From Dinochytrium kinnereticum (lineage: Eukaryota; Chytridiomycota; Chytridiomycetes; Chytridiales; Chytridiaceae): DNA of 64,000 nucleotides. Below, piece after piece: positions 1 through 11,911 of this stretch (the stretch's first letter is position 1; each line of letters starts with the position of its first letter). The notes below the pieces were generated by a model that had not been told where the DNA came from, searched no databases, and worked only from the letters and a program-made list of their open reading frames with translations. Where the stretch lies: assembly GCA_027604005.1 (NCBI GenBank), contig JADGJT010000028.1, positions 1-64,000 on the forward strand, in the 5' to 3' direction. The translations under genes and the position numbers were made by a program.

Positions 1-809
1 CTCTCTTCCCACCCAGTGTTTATCAGCAAAAGTGATCAACGGAAGCTGAACGAACCACTGACGAGTTTTTTTTTTTTGTTTTCTTTAGTGGGGGTTGTCA
101 AAAAAAACCGTGTTTTTTGTTTTTTGTTTTGTGGTTTGGGTTTCATCGTTAATCACTTTTTTTTTTTTTTGGGACAATTATCAACACTGCTCTTTTCCCA
201 CCCAGTGTTTATCAGCAAAAGTGATGAACGGAAGCTGAACGAACCACTGACGAGTTTTTTTTTTGGTGGTTTTTTTTTTTTCTTTATTGGGGGTTTTTTT
301 TTGGCGAGCTGTCGAGGAGGGGGGTTGTTGTGATGGAGAAAGTGTGATGTTTTTTTGTTTTTTAATATTTGTTTGTTTAGGGATGGGTGCTGTGTGGTTT
401 GTTTTTTTTGTTTTTTTTTGGTTGTTGTTTGTGGCCAAACATGCAGATATCAAGCCTTACTTGCCATGGTAAAAACTAGTTTCGAGAAAGCAAAAAAAAA
501 AGAAAAAAGAAAAAGGATAGGCTAGACGGGTTAATGGAGATATTCACCTTTTTTTATTTGTCCTTTTTTGTCAAGGGGTGGGTGGTGAGGCGTTGTTTGG
601 TTTTCGTTTGGTTTTCTGGCAGAAAGAGCTTTTAAAAAAAAAAAAATTCTTTGCTCCGCATCTCCAGCTTTCATACTTCCAAACCACCGATTTTTCAAGT
701 CAAGATTGAGGTAAAAAGAGTATTATACTTGTAGTTTCACATGGTACTATTTTTTAAACCAAGAGCATGATTATCAAATTCGCGGGAAATCCCCAGCATC
801 CCTCTCCAC
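1..809. repeat. T-rich intergenic DNA with a direct repeat
   Basis: No convincing gene is seen here. Bases 8 to about 74 recur at 197 to about 263 (offset 189), differing at 37/226 (C versus G), and each copy runs into a long T tract. The rest is dominated by homopolymeric T runs with some A runs. Short open frames across the repeat encode low-complexity Phe-rich peptides and are not believed. The left edge may enter a longer tandem array, since copy 1 starts almost at the window border. Confidence 0.7.
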
Positions 810-2030
810 TCACACCTTCACCCCCGTTCTAGCCGCAACAACAGCCTTCCACTCTTTAAACAAAAACTGAGCCCTCACCCTTCGATAAGTCCGCAAAAGC
901 TCCGGCAACTTCAACTCCACCTCCAGCCTCTCCAAAACCCCATCATGAAGATCCCCACCATCAAACCTCCACCCAACCTCCTTATGAACCTCCCCAACCT
1001 TCTTCATGACGACATCCTCAAACCCCTGACTGGGCGTCCAAGTGATCTTCTTGGTGTCAATGAGCCTTTGAAGCGTCTGCGCGTTGCGATTGGCACGCCA
1101 GTGTGCGTTCACCCGGAACACGTTGTAACAGAGAAAGGTGTTGGCGGCCACGAGGGCGACCTTGGCTAGGTAGATGTCGAGGGGGAGGATGAGCGTCCAG
1201 AGGAAGAGCTTGCCGCGGTGTTTTGTGCTGTCTAAGTTTTTTTTTTATTTTTTAAAAAAAATATTATTATCTGGAGATTGGTTTGAAGAAAGGGGGGAAG
1301 GTGAGGGGGTTCGGTGGAAAGGGAGAACTGACCTCCAAGGTAGTCAACGAGCTGCTCCTTTATGAGACGGGAGTTGAGACTGGGGGGGTAGATGAATTCG
1401 GCCTGTGGGATGAACCGAAATGGAAGAGAACAAGTGATAGTGAGAAAAAAAAAGGGTAACCGAGACGGAAGGTATGGTAAACGTTTAAAGATAATAGGGA
1501 ACTACTTTTATCACAATCAAAAGGCTAAAGAAAATGCAGATGAAAGTGAAGGGAGGACACGAAACAGAAAAATATAAATAAAAAAAGAAGATACGAACAT
1601 GCTCGGCAATCATTGGCACAGTCTTCAAAAAATACTCATCATCCGCCTTCCTAGTGATAATCCGATTGATCCCTTGATAAACTAATTTCCCAAAAAATCC
1701 TCCCTCAGTAACAGCCCACTTCCCAAACCCAGTCCAAGGTTCCGCAAAAGCATCCGAGACCTTATACCTCCATTTCCTCAACACGAACCCCAACACAATC
1801 GCCAACCTCTCAAACTGATTCCGAGGCGGCGAAAAACGAACATGAAATGCGTACTTTGTTGGATGTATGGTCGGGAAGACGTAGATCTTTACTGAGGTTG
1901 GGGCGATCGGGGTGGTTGCGTAGGTCTGGAACTTTTTGGGTGGGAGTGAGGGTGGGGACGTTGCAGGGGGCGGTTCCTGGGAGGTTGAAAAGCGGGTGGG
2001 TGGGGGAAGGAGGGAGGAGGTTTTACGCAT
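810..2030 (-). CDS. Mitochondrial K+-H+ exchange-related protein (Mit_KHE1 family)
   Basis: Three exons on the minus strand, 2030-1599, 1402-1333 and 1231-810, join in phase to give 307 residues. The ATG at 2030 gives an Arg/Ser/Pro-rich leader typical of mitochondrial import. The body shows the family's features: a KIYVFP strand, an ERLA/KW region with several Trp, a segment reading EFIYPPSL, then a hydrophobic helix (about 190-225) and an ending with FRVNAHWRANRNAQ. The family is named from yeast proteins affecting mitochondrial K+/H+ exchange; whether they are the exchanger itself is not settled. The frame stays open upstream towards 2264 and that region overlaps the divergent neighbour's promoter, so the start could be earlier. 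The family call rests on recall of the conserved blocks. Confidence 0.75.
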
Positions 2031-2344
2031 GAGATGGGGAAACGGCGACGCTATCGCTCGCATGCGCGAGACATGCATCCACGTCGATGGAGGTAAGGGC
2101 ATCGTCAGCTTTTTTCGCCGAAAAAAAATCTTTGTCCAAGAGAAAAAACCTTTCCTTCGCGACGGAACAGAAGCAGTGAGTGTGTGTTTTGTTAAGGCCG
2201 TCCTCTTCCCCCAACCAAAGCAATTTTCGCGCGGCCATGGCGTTGAGATTTCCTCATCAGCCATCGAAAACTGCTTATCGCACTTTCTTCCTTTTTTGCT
2301 CTTGCTGTGATTCTAACTCAGAGTTCAAAGAGGATTGGATTGTG
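2031..2344. promoter_or_regulatory. Divergent promoter region between Mit_KHE1 and TPR/Mlp1
   Basis: This gap of about 310 bp separates the minus-strand ATG at 2030 from the plus-strand ATG at 2345, so it should hold both promoters and 5' leaders. Frames on both strands remain open through parts of it (plus frame from 2180, minus frame to 2264), so either coding region could be a little longer. No clear TATA box was recognised. Confidence 0.5.
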
Positions 2345-5300
2345 ATGGCGGACACCCCTGACGAGCCTTCGGACGACGTCCCACTCGCCTTTGACGGAGA
2401 TGGGATGAGTGAAAGAGGGTCTGTCCTCACCCCCATGGAAGATATCGAAACGCTTCCCCAACCAACCAACGCTTCAACCACCTCACCCCCTCTTCAGGAA
2501 CAAACGCTTCAAGAACCCACTCAAAATCCGTTTGTATCCTCTGAAGAGCCCACGGATACATCTGTTCCACCTTTATTCAGCAATGAAGGGTTAGAAGGGA
2601 TGGACGTGGACGTTCCCGCGTCCCTTGGGGTTGAGGTTTCGGGGTTGGGGTCCATGGTTTCCACACCCACACCTGCTGGAAGCGGGGTGAGGGGAGTCTC
2701 ACCTGGGAGGATTGGATTGGAGTCACCCACGCGGGGCTTGAAGAGTGGTGAAGATGCGCCGCCGTTGGAGGAGATGAATCGTGAAGATGAATCATCATCT
2801 GTTGAGGAGTTGAGAGGCTCACCAAGGATGATGCCAACAACATCTCAGATGTCGCCACAGAGGTCCCCTCAAAGGTCACCGGTGAAGTCTCCACAACGGT
2901 CTCCACGAAAGTCACCAGAGAAATCCCCGCAGAGATCACCAGTCATCACTCTGGCGCCCCCGGCACAAGAAACGACCCCGAAAGCCTCCATGCCAAGACT
3001 TCCAAGCCCCACCATCTCCTTCACAGCTCCTCCCGAGTCAAACTCCCCTGTAGATGACGGTACAAGCGCGATGCTTATTCAAGCCGCTATGGCTTATACC
3101 CCACCCCCCGCTTTGCGAGCTGCAAGACAACTCTCCCCAGGAAGATCGATTCCATCCACTCCCGCACCTCCGACCATAACAAGGGATCGACTTGGACGGG
3201 TTTTGGATGCTTTGGCTTTGGGGGAAACTCTTGGGGATGTGGCGGAAGCGGTTGGGAAATTCCCGGAGCTAGGGGGTTTGATGATTGCCATGGAGAGGAT
3301 TTTGGTTACTGAGATGACGGGGGAGACTTCGGTGGAGGCTTTGAGAGGGAAGGTTGCGAGGTTGGAGGCTGAGAAGGTTGTTTTGGAGACGGAGATGGGT
3401 GGGTTATTATTATTATTTTTTTTTTTTTTTTGCTTTCGTGAATGTGTTTTTGTTGACCAAGCCGTTGTTCTTTTCTTTTCTTTTTTCTTTTTCTCTTTTT
3501 TTTTGGGGGGGGGATAACTCCACTTGACACTCCACTTTATGTTGTTTGTTGTTTTTTGCTGTTTAGAGAGCCGCGCGCACGTTCTGGAGAACCAGACGAG
3601 GTCGATACGCGGTGAGCTTCAGAAAGTTATTCGGTCTGAGGATGGGTTGAAGCAGCAGGTTGATTCGCTTGGTGGGTGGTTTTTCGACGCTTTCGATTTT
3701 GTTTTTTTTTGTTTTTGGAGCAGTTAGCATGGTGACTGATACCTTCATTCATTGCTTTGTTTTGTTTGGTTTTTTGTTTTGGTTTTCTTGCAGCTAAGGC
3801 TCTGGAGAATGAACGAAAGTCAACAGAGCAGGCTCGCGAAAGGGTTGACGCTTGCGTTAAAGAGGTTGCGTCGTTGAAGGCTACTGTCGATTCTCTTGAG
3901 CTTGATAAAAGAAATCTTGCGTCGGCTGTTGCGAGTAAGATTGAGGAGCAGGAGTCATATTCTCGTAAGTTTGTTTTTTCTTCTTATTGAATTTAGATGC
4001 TGATGCGCTCTTTGATCTCAATTTTCTTTTGGTTTTTTATTTCAATTTTTTATATTCCTTTCCTTTTTAATTTTTTTTCATTTTGAATCCTTTCCGGATC
4101 CCAGGTGAGATTTCTCGCCTTCGATCTGACCTTGATTCGAGTAGGTCCGAAGTACGGGCACTGAATGCCCAGCTTTCGGAAATGCAGGCGAGGGAGGTTC
4201 AGGTTCGACTTGAGAGGGCTACAAGAGATCAGGAAGGGGAGCAGCTGAGACAGAATGTTGAGTGGCTGAACCAGGAGCTTTCTAGGAAGGCTGAGGAGTT
4301 TAGGGGATATCGAAAGGAGAAGGTTTGTTAAACTTGATGCGTAGGTTCTCTTCTTACATTCGCGACGATTGTATCCTTTTCGTCGTTTAGTCGGAGATCA
4401 TATCAAAGCTTGAAATGCAGCTTGAGAACGCGATACAGGAGAAGAAGACATTTGAGCTTCAAGCCACTAGTCAACAGGAGAAGGCCAACTCTCTCGAGAA
4501 ACGCGTTTCGGAAGTCGTCGAGAAGCTCAAAGAGGTGAGATATCCTTGCGCACACCCACTCAGCTCAAAACCCTAACCCCACGTCAACAAAACAAAAAAA
4601 ACAAACAAATTCATTAGTCTGAAAACCGCATCATTTCCTCTGAGCAATCCTTCAAGAACGAGATGAACGCTCAACTCAAGATCTCCTCTCTTTACCAGTC
4701 TCATGCCGAGGACCTTGCACAACAGGTTAAGGAGTTGCAGGCGCTCTTGACGGAGGTGGAGGGTGGCCTGGAAGGCGTTAGAGTGGATCGGGATGATGCG
4801 CTGAGGAGATTGAAGGAGCAATCGGATGAGTTCCAGGTTGAAATGGAGAAGAAGGAATTGTTGATTGAGGAGATGAGCCAGCAGATTAAGGCTGTTAATG
4901 CTGTCGCTGGAGGGGAGATTCGGAAGGGGGTATCGGTGAGTTCTTTTTTATTGGTTTTTGGTGGTTTTTTTTTTTGTGGGTCTTCGCTTTTCCAATGTAT
5001 TTCTTACGTGGGTCTTCTTCTTTTTTTACAGCTTGATATGATTAGTCCTGCGGCCCAGGCGGCGAGCCAACTGCAAAAGTCTGGAAAGACGTTCACCGAA
5101 ATTGTAAACCATATAGTTTTTGTTTTGTTTGTTTTTCTTTGTGTTTAAGAGATATTGCTGAGCTACCTCACGAAAATAACCTTCTTTTCTGCCATTCCTT
5201 TACAGTACGCCGACTACACGCGGTTGCAAGACGAGCATCTTCTGTCATCTCGCGAATGTGCGAGACTAAGCGAGTGCCTTAACCATGTCTTAAGCGAGCT

Positions 5301-8300
5301 TGCCGAGCGGGTGAGGATTATAGAATATCGGTGATAAGGCTTTCTATTTTTAAGCATTTTATACTTTCAGGCTCCGGTTGTAGAGAAGGTCAGGGAGGAT
5401 AAAGAAATGGCCGAAAAGGAGGTTGATCGCTTGACCCTAGAGCTAAAGCGCACACTTGAAGCTCATGAGAGTTCAGCAGCCGCCATAAAGTCCGCACAAG
5501 ACCATATCGACTCTCTTGATCAGCGTAACCGCATGCTCACTCAGGAGTCCCACGACCTCGGTAGACAGGTCCAGCACCTTATGATGGAGCTTGAGACTCT
5601 TCGAGCAGGCCCTGGTGGCATCGCTGCCTTCCCTCCTCACATCCATAAAGATGATCACGAAGACCCAGCTGCGATGTCTCCATCGGGTCGAGTCATATCG
5701 CAGCGACTTGTTATCTTCAATAGCATTGCCGAGCTTCAAAATCAGAATCAGCAGCTGAGAGCTTCGCTTCGGGCTATGAGTGACGCTCTTGAGCAGTCTA
5801 AGGCGGATGTTGAGGGCAAGTATAAGGAGAGAGTTGAGAAGGAGCTGGAGGAAGCTGCTACGACCTTGGAAGGCGTGAGGGAGCAGCTAAGGTTGGCTAA
5901 TCTGAAGTGCGAGTCTTATGTTCGCGAGAGAGAGCAATGGAAGAGGATAGCGGAGAATAGAGGAGTAGGGGGAAGCCCTGGTCGGTCCTTTGGGCTGCCT
6001 TCTACCCCTGTGAGAGGTGGAGATTCCCTTGGGATGGATGGAGGCGCATCTGGCGAATATGAAAGGCTTTACAGGGAACTTCAGGTTTGGCGTTTGAATG
6101 TTTTGAGATCGCTTGTAATGTGCTTGTGTCTGACAACCTTGGCTTTTGGTTTGGTAGCGTGATTTTGATAGCTTCCGCAAGGAGACGGGGCTCGATACCA
6201 GAACGTTGAAGGAGGCTAATGAGACTCTTAGAAACGAAAAGAGTGAGCTCTCAATACAGGCCGCAAAGCTAAACAGCGCTATGGACCACCTGAATGGTTG
6301 GTGATCCACTTCTTTTTCATGTCCAATCTACTTCATAGGTTAATAATCTTGTTCAGAACGATACCGATCCCTCTCGCAGAATGCCGACATTCAAACCAAG
6401 GAGAACTCCCAGCTACGCACCCGCATCGACTCTCTCGTCCTGTCTCTGACCTCACAGGAGACAAAGGCTCAAGAGCTCGCTAACCACCTTGTTGATGTCC
6501 GAGCGTCCATGGACGCTTTGTCGACTGAATGCAGACAGCTGAGAAGCGAAAGAGAGCTCCTGAAATCCAGCGAGGCACGCGTGATGGCGGAGAATTCAGG
6601 GCTTGTTCAACAGAGAAATATGGCGAATGAGCATTTGAAGAGCCTGCAGAGGATGTTTGATGATTTGGAGAGGCAGGGGAGAGATAATGTGCAGAGGCTT
6701 GAAGAAAAGGCGTCAAGGATGGAGAAGGAAGTGTGGGTATTGTTTTATAGCGGGCGTTGTCGCTGATTTATTTTTTCTTCCCTTCTTTAGTGATGTTTTG
6801 AGGCATCAACTTTCGGTATCGCAGGATGAGTTGCGGGCCGCTTCCTTACGCAGAGAGTCAGAACAGAAAGAGGTTCTCCACAAAATTGAGCGATTGGTAA
6901 AGTCTTTTCTGTATGGAGTCATCTTGCTGACGACTTTTATATTCGAAGTCAAAAGACCTCGCCGTTGCTCTTCGGGACTGTGAGGTGGCCCGCATGGAAG
7001 AGCGGCTCGCCCGCCAGAAGGTGGAAGACCTGCAGACGCGGCTTACTAGCTCCGAGGGGAGGATTAAGGATCTGGAGGCCGCAGGGACGGAGCCTACCTC
7101 CGCTTTGTCAAGCTCTTCGGATCTAATTAAAGAACTCAAGGCCGAGCTTTTGCAAGTTCGATCAGACCTTGACAATGCCACAGAGTCACTTAAGCTTGAG
7201 AAGGAGAGAGTGGAGCAGTACAAAGCTATTGCGAATGCGGCGGAGGAGAAGCTTGCTGAGTTTAACTCGACATATGATCGGTACAGGGAGGAAACGGATC
7301 AGAAGATTTCTGAGGCTGAGGTTCTCTTTATTAGTATTATTATGGTTAAACCTTTTTTTTTTCTTCTTCTTTTTTCCCTTCCGTAGAGCATGATCTCGAG
7401 CCTCGAGAGAAACAGGAGTGACTTAGAGGAGAGGTTGGGACGCACCATACAGGAGATTACGGAACTCCAGGAGAAGTCGGACTTGGAGAGGATGGAGGTT
7501 GCAAATGAGAGGGCAAGGCTGAATGATGAGATTGCGAGGTTGAAGAAAGCTGAATCTCATGTGAGTTGGTTTGGCCTATTTTCCTTTCTTGGCCTTGCCG
7601 TTCCGTTCTGGTTTTATATCTAGGGATAAACCCTGAGTGACTTTCCTCCGTTTATTTGTTTTTTTTTTACTCAGGCACGTGAAAGCGTAACAAGCCTCCA
7701 GCTTGAGCTAAATGCCCATTCAAACCGTCTCACTGAGGCGCGCTCAGATTATGAGCGTGTGATTATTGCCGAAGCGGAGCGTATTAGGCTTCTTCAAGCA
7801 TCTGAAAAGGAGGTGTCGAGTCTTAAGAAAGAGAACATGGACTTGAGGGTGAGTATTTACTTGCAATATCATTTTAATTGTTTATTAGGGGCGAGCTTCT
7901 TCTGCCGAGCAGCAGCTTGCAACCGCCGAAAAGTCCTGGGAGTCGATACAGCAAAAGTTCAAAGACGACCTTGCTGCCTTGGAGAGGACGTAATAATTCT
8001 ATCATTCATTAACTAAGTCTCACTATGTTTTTATGTGTTTAGGAACGAGGATCTGGATCAGCAAAATAAGATTCTGCATAATCAGTTCGAATCTATCAAT
8101 ACCCGCCTTCAGACTCTTCAGGATCTTCGCAGTTCGGCCGTCCCACTCCTCACTGGGTCGGACCTTGAGGGATCGATCTCATCTGAGACTGAGAAGAACC
8201 TTGCCGATGTTATTAGGTATCTGAGGAGGGAGAAGGATATTCTGGAGAAGGAGAGGGAAGTGTCTGAGCAGAAGATTGCTAGAATGCATAGTCAGATCGA

Positions 8301-11300
8301 GCATCTTCAGCGGTCGTTAGATGAAGCTCGCGTTATTTTGAATGAGGTTTGCCTTCTTCCCCATTTTGGTGGGATTATTCATGATGTTTTTAGGAGCGTC
8401 AGAAATCGTCCGAGTCCGCTGACGCGAAGCGAATGCACTCTGAGCTCCTCGAGAAGATCGATTCTTTGAACATTCTTAGAGAATCCAACGCAACCCTCAG
8501 ATCCCAGAATGAGGTTCATATCAAGAGGATCAGTTTGCTAGAAGGGAAAATCAGGGATAAGGAGCACGAGTTTGGACCGCTCAAAGGTTGGTTTGAGACT
8601 TTCTTCAAGGATATGTACTGATATGTTCATGTAGAGGAGAACATAACGTTGAAGGCTGAACTTGAGACGGTTAGGGCGGAGATAAAGGCTCTGGAGGAGG
8701 ACAACGCGAGGTGGAAGGGAAGGACCCAGCAGATTCTCGCGAAATATGAGGTTTGTACGATTTATACCTAAATTCTCTATTGCGTGCAATTCTGACCGGG
8801 TTTTCATTTGAGTAGCGCATCGACCCTGTCGAGCATCAGCAGCTGAAAGAGAAGGTCGCCCAGGTTGAGACTCTCCGTGACGAGGCTATGAAGGAATTGG
8901 AGTCCCATAAACAGAAGCTTGCAGAGGTGACCGTAGCCCTAGATGAAAAGTCTAGGCTTCTTGCTGACGCTGAAAGGAAGCTCGCGTCAGCTGAGACTGA
9001 TAAGGTAGATTAGTATCAATTGCCTAAGCTCTTAAAGTTTATTATCAGGTTTCTGGGAGCGCTGAGATTGTGTCGATGGTTGAGCAGCTTGAGGCAGCTA
9101 GGAAAGAAAAGGTCGCATTGGTCCAGAAGGCCAATGCAATTACGCTCAAATTTAGGGAGCAGGTAGCCCAGCTAAGAGAGCAACTTAAGGTCGCTATTGG
9201 CGAGAAGGATGCCTTAATCGCGCAAAAGAATGTAAGGCACCTGATTGTACTTTGAAATCGTCTAAATCAACCCTTAGGAAATGACGAAGGTACATGAAGA
9301 GAAAATTGCCCAGCTTACTGCGCAAATGGATGCCAGAGTTCAGGAAGAAAAGGCGAAATTGGAGGCACAAATCGCATTGATAGGGAAGACCGCCCAGTTG
9401 CCTTCTGCGGTGGCGCCGGCCACACCAGTGGCTTCATCTCCTACAGTGACCGCAGTGCCGCCAGTGGTGCCTGCAACTTCCGCGGCTGCCGTAGGCTTCA
9501 GGCCACCCCCAACCGCTGCTAGTCGGCAAACTTCGGCTCCAGGAACCCCTGGGGCTGTAAGGCCATTAATGTCCCAAGGATCATCCGCACAACCAGCTCA
9601 GACTCCTGCGCCATTAGCCGCTGTCAGACCTTCAGCACCGTCAACAACGCCAGCTGCAGTTAGACCCGCCCCATTACCGGTTACCCCTTCAACTTCCTCG
9701 GCTAGGCCGCCTGCCGCGGCAGTCCCTCCTTCTCAGGCCTCTAGTAGTTTGGCTCCAGCTGCGGTGTCTGCCGCTGCCCAAACGCCTGTACAGACACAAC
9801 CTCCCAAAGCAACCGCCTCAGGTCCCTCTCCTATCGCAAAGAGGACGCGGGAGGAGGAGGCCGCTGCCCAGACACCTGAGCAGCCCAAAGCCAGTGTTGT
9901 GAAGGATACCGAGATGAAGGAGCCTGGTGAACTAGATGAGCCTGCAAGCAAGAGGATGCGGTTGGAAAAGGTCGAAGCCGAATCCTCAATTCCCGCCATT
10001 TCTCCTCCTAAAGGTGCAGGCGAACGGGCGAGTGATCCTATGGTTGAGGATGTAACGACTTCGGACGCCGTGATTGTTGAGGCTCCTGCCATTTCGGCTG
10101 CGGTGGGTATGGTTGCGGCGTCAGCCCAGCCTGCTAATGCTGCTGAGAGTAAGCCAACCGCCGTAGTGCCTGGAACACCTTTGCCAGTTCCACCTGCTGT
10201 GTCAACGTAAGCTCCCCTCATAATTTCTGATGAACTTATCCTGTTGCAGCCCAGAAACGTCGATTGTCTCCACTTCCCTATCCGCTAAAGTCGAAGGGCA
10301 GGCTGATGTGTCCGCCCCGCAGTCAGTGCATGCTGCCTCGGCTACCGCGGCGCCTGCCTTTGCCGTCCCGTCCTCAGTTTCGGCACCAAAGCCTGCTGAT
10401 AGCCCGACAGTGCCGCCTAAATCACCTGCACCTACGGCTGCGACCCCCCCGGGAACTCCAGCTACTCCACCAGTCAAGATCCAACGGACCGGCCCTACTC
10501 AAACTCCGGCCCCGCACGCTACCTCTTCGGCTATTGCACCAGTCACCGCGGTAGCTGAGCTGCCTGCAAAGGCTATTGCTCCTGTGGTCTCCGCTCCGGC
10601 AACACCTTCTCCCGCTACACAGCCGGCTACCGCCTTTTCGACCCCGTCCCTAGCTCAGATTCCTCCGGTGAGACCTGCCCAGCCTGATGCCCCACCGTCT
10701 ACTCCAGCTACGGGAGCGGCCCCGGCTGTAGGAACCCCTACTGCCCTACCGTCTACTCCAGCTGCTGGAGCGGCCCCCGCTGTAGGAGCCCCGACAGCTT
10801 CTCAGACGGCCAACGTAAATGCCTCTAGGAATGGTTTGTTTATTTTATTGAGACTTTTGGGAGCTTAACCTTTTTTTCCCTCTTCTTTCAGAACTTTTGA
10901 AGAGAAAGTTAGCGAAGATGCAGCCTCCTGCAGGTGGGGAGACACCCGGCTCACCTGCAACGGTTACGCAGCCTGATCAAGGTGCTGGAACGATAGGTAT
11001 ATTCAATCAAGCAGCGATTCCGTTTTATCCATTTTGACTTTTTGTTTGCTCATTAGACGACGGGTCTGTCACTCCCGCAATGCGCCGTCAAAGGATCATT
11101 CGCACACCAGGTTGGTAGACAACATCCTCCTTATTCATGCACCTCTCCGTCACATTATTTTTTTTGGCTTTCAGCTACTAGCCTGCCTACTCACTAATGC
11201 CACGCAAAAAAAAGGTGCTTCTGGCACGGTGGCCCAAAGCCAACCTCCTGGACAGCAAGGACAGCCTCCAGCACCAGCGACACCCGCACATTTACCAAGT

Positions 11301-11864
11301 GCAGGAGGCCCAGGAACACCGATGCCCCAAAGGATGGGTTCAGTACCGCCAGGAGCTGGTCGAGGAATGGCCCCGACAAGGGCTTTAGAAGAAAAACGAC
11401 TTCGCATGCAGCAGCAACAGCAAGCATTGCAGCAAGGCGCTCAAATTGGCCAGCAGCAGCAAGGACACGGTCAGCAGCAGTTCCAGCAGCAAGGGCAAGG
11501 TCATCAAATAGGCAGAGGAGGGATTTTCCAAGCCCAGCGTGGTCAGCAGGTAAATGCCGCTCAACAGCAGCACCAAGGTGGCCCGGCAGGTTCCCCCGGA
11601 ATGAACCAGGGGCAGCGGATGGTTAATATGCAAGGAATGAACCAGCAACAGATTGCAATGATTCAGCGCCAGCAGCAGGGCCTCGGTAGGGCCTCTCCTC
11701 GCGGTGGATCTGCTCGCGGTCTGGCTATTCGGGGCAGCAGGGGAGTTCCCCGCGGACGTGGGGCGCCAACGCAGGGCCAACCTCAGCAAGGTCAGGGAGG
11801 CATATCTCCAAGCCAGCTTGGAAATAACCAAGGACAAGGCTCCGGCGCTCCTCCTTCGGGATAA
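2345..11864 (+). CDS. Nuclear pore basket protein TPR/Mlp1, 26 exons
   Basis: Exons: 2345-3398, 3567-3671, 3794-3964, 4105-4322, 4391-4534, 4618-4935, 5032-5103, 5206-5310, 5371-6084, 6158-6296, 6357-6732, 6791-6896, 6949-7320, 7387-7560, 7675-7848, 7889-7989, 8043-8346, 8394-8586, 8635-8750, 8816-9004, 9049-9231, 9278-10206, 10250-10833, 10892-10996, 11057-11110, 11215-11864. All phases agree and give 2549 residues, close to animal TPR. The protein has a disordered N-terminal extension with an SP-x-K/R repeat (about 168-200), a coiled coil of roughly 1500 residues containing the IAELQNQNQQL block typical of the TPR/MLP1 domain, an Ala/Pro/Thr-rich tail and a Gln/Gly/Arg-rich C terminus with RGG-like motifs. 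The family forms nuclear basket filaments and works in mRNA export and checkpoint anchoring. The ATG at 2345 is preferred; an in-frame opening to 2180 exists. Confidence 0.85.
2848..2946 (+). repeat. SP-x-K/R tandem repeat coding segment in TPR/Mlp1
   Basis: Within exon 1 of the TPR gene this stretch encodes about eight closely spaced Ser-Pro dipeptides, mostly SPQR, SPVK, SPRK or SPEK. Such motifs are both proline-directed kinase (CDK-type) consensus sites and SPKK-like minor-groove-binding motifs. The codons vary between units, which argues for an old, selected repeat rather than fresh slippage. Confidence 0.8.
10695..10802 (+). repeat. 54-bp tandem duplication in the TPR/Mlp1 tail
   Basis: Two adjacent 54-bp units (10695-10748 and 10749-10802) with a handful of substitutions encode near-identical Pro/Thr/Ala/Gly peptides beginning PSTPA. 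The duplication keeps frame and lies in the disordered segment following the coiled coil. Confidence 0.75.
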
Positions 11865-11911
11865 AGAATAACTTGGCAATATTGCTGTTAGAAGTAAATA
11901 ATAAAGAGGCA

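Noticed and set aside
16..472. Open frames in the T-rich repeat region on both strands
   Set aside because: They translate T and A runs into Phe/Lys-rich peptides and follow the direct repeat; no conserved pattern.
11176..11214. CAG acceptor at 11174 in the TPR gene
   Set aside because: It would bring an in-frame stop within a few codons; the downstream AAG acceptor keeps the reading frame and has a CTAAT branch-like motif.
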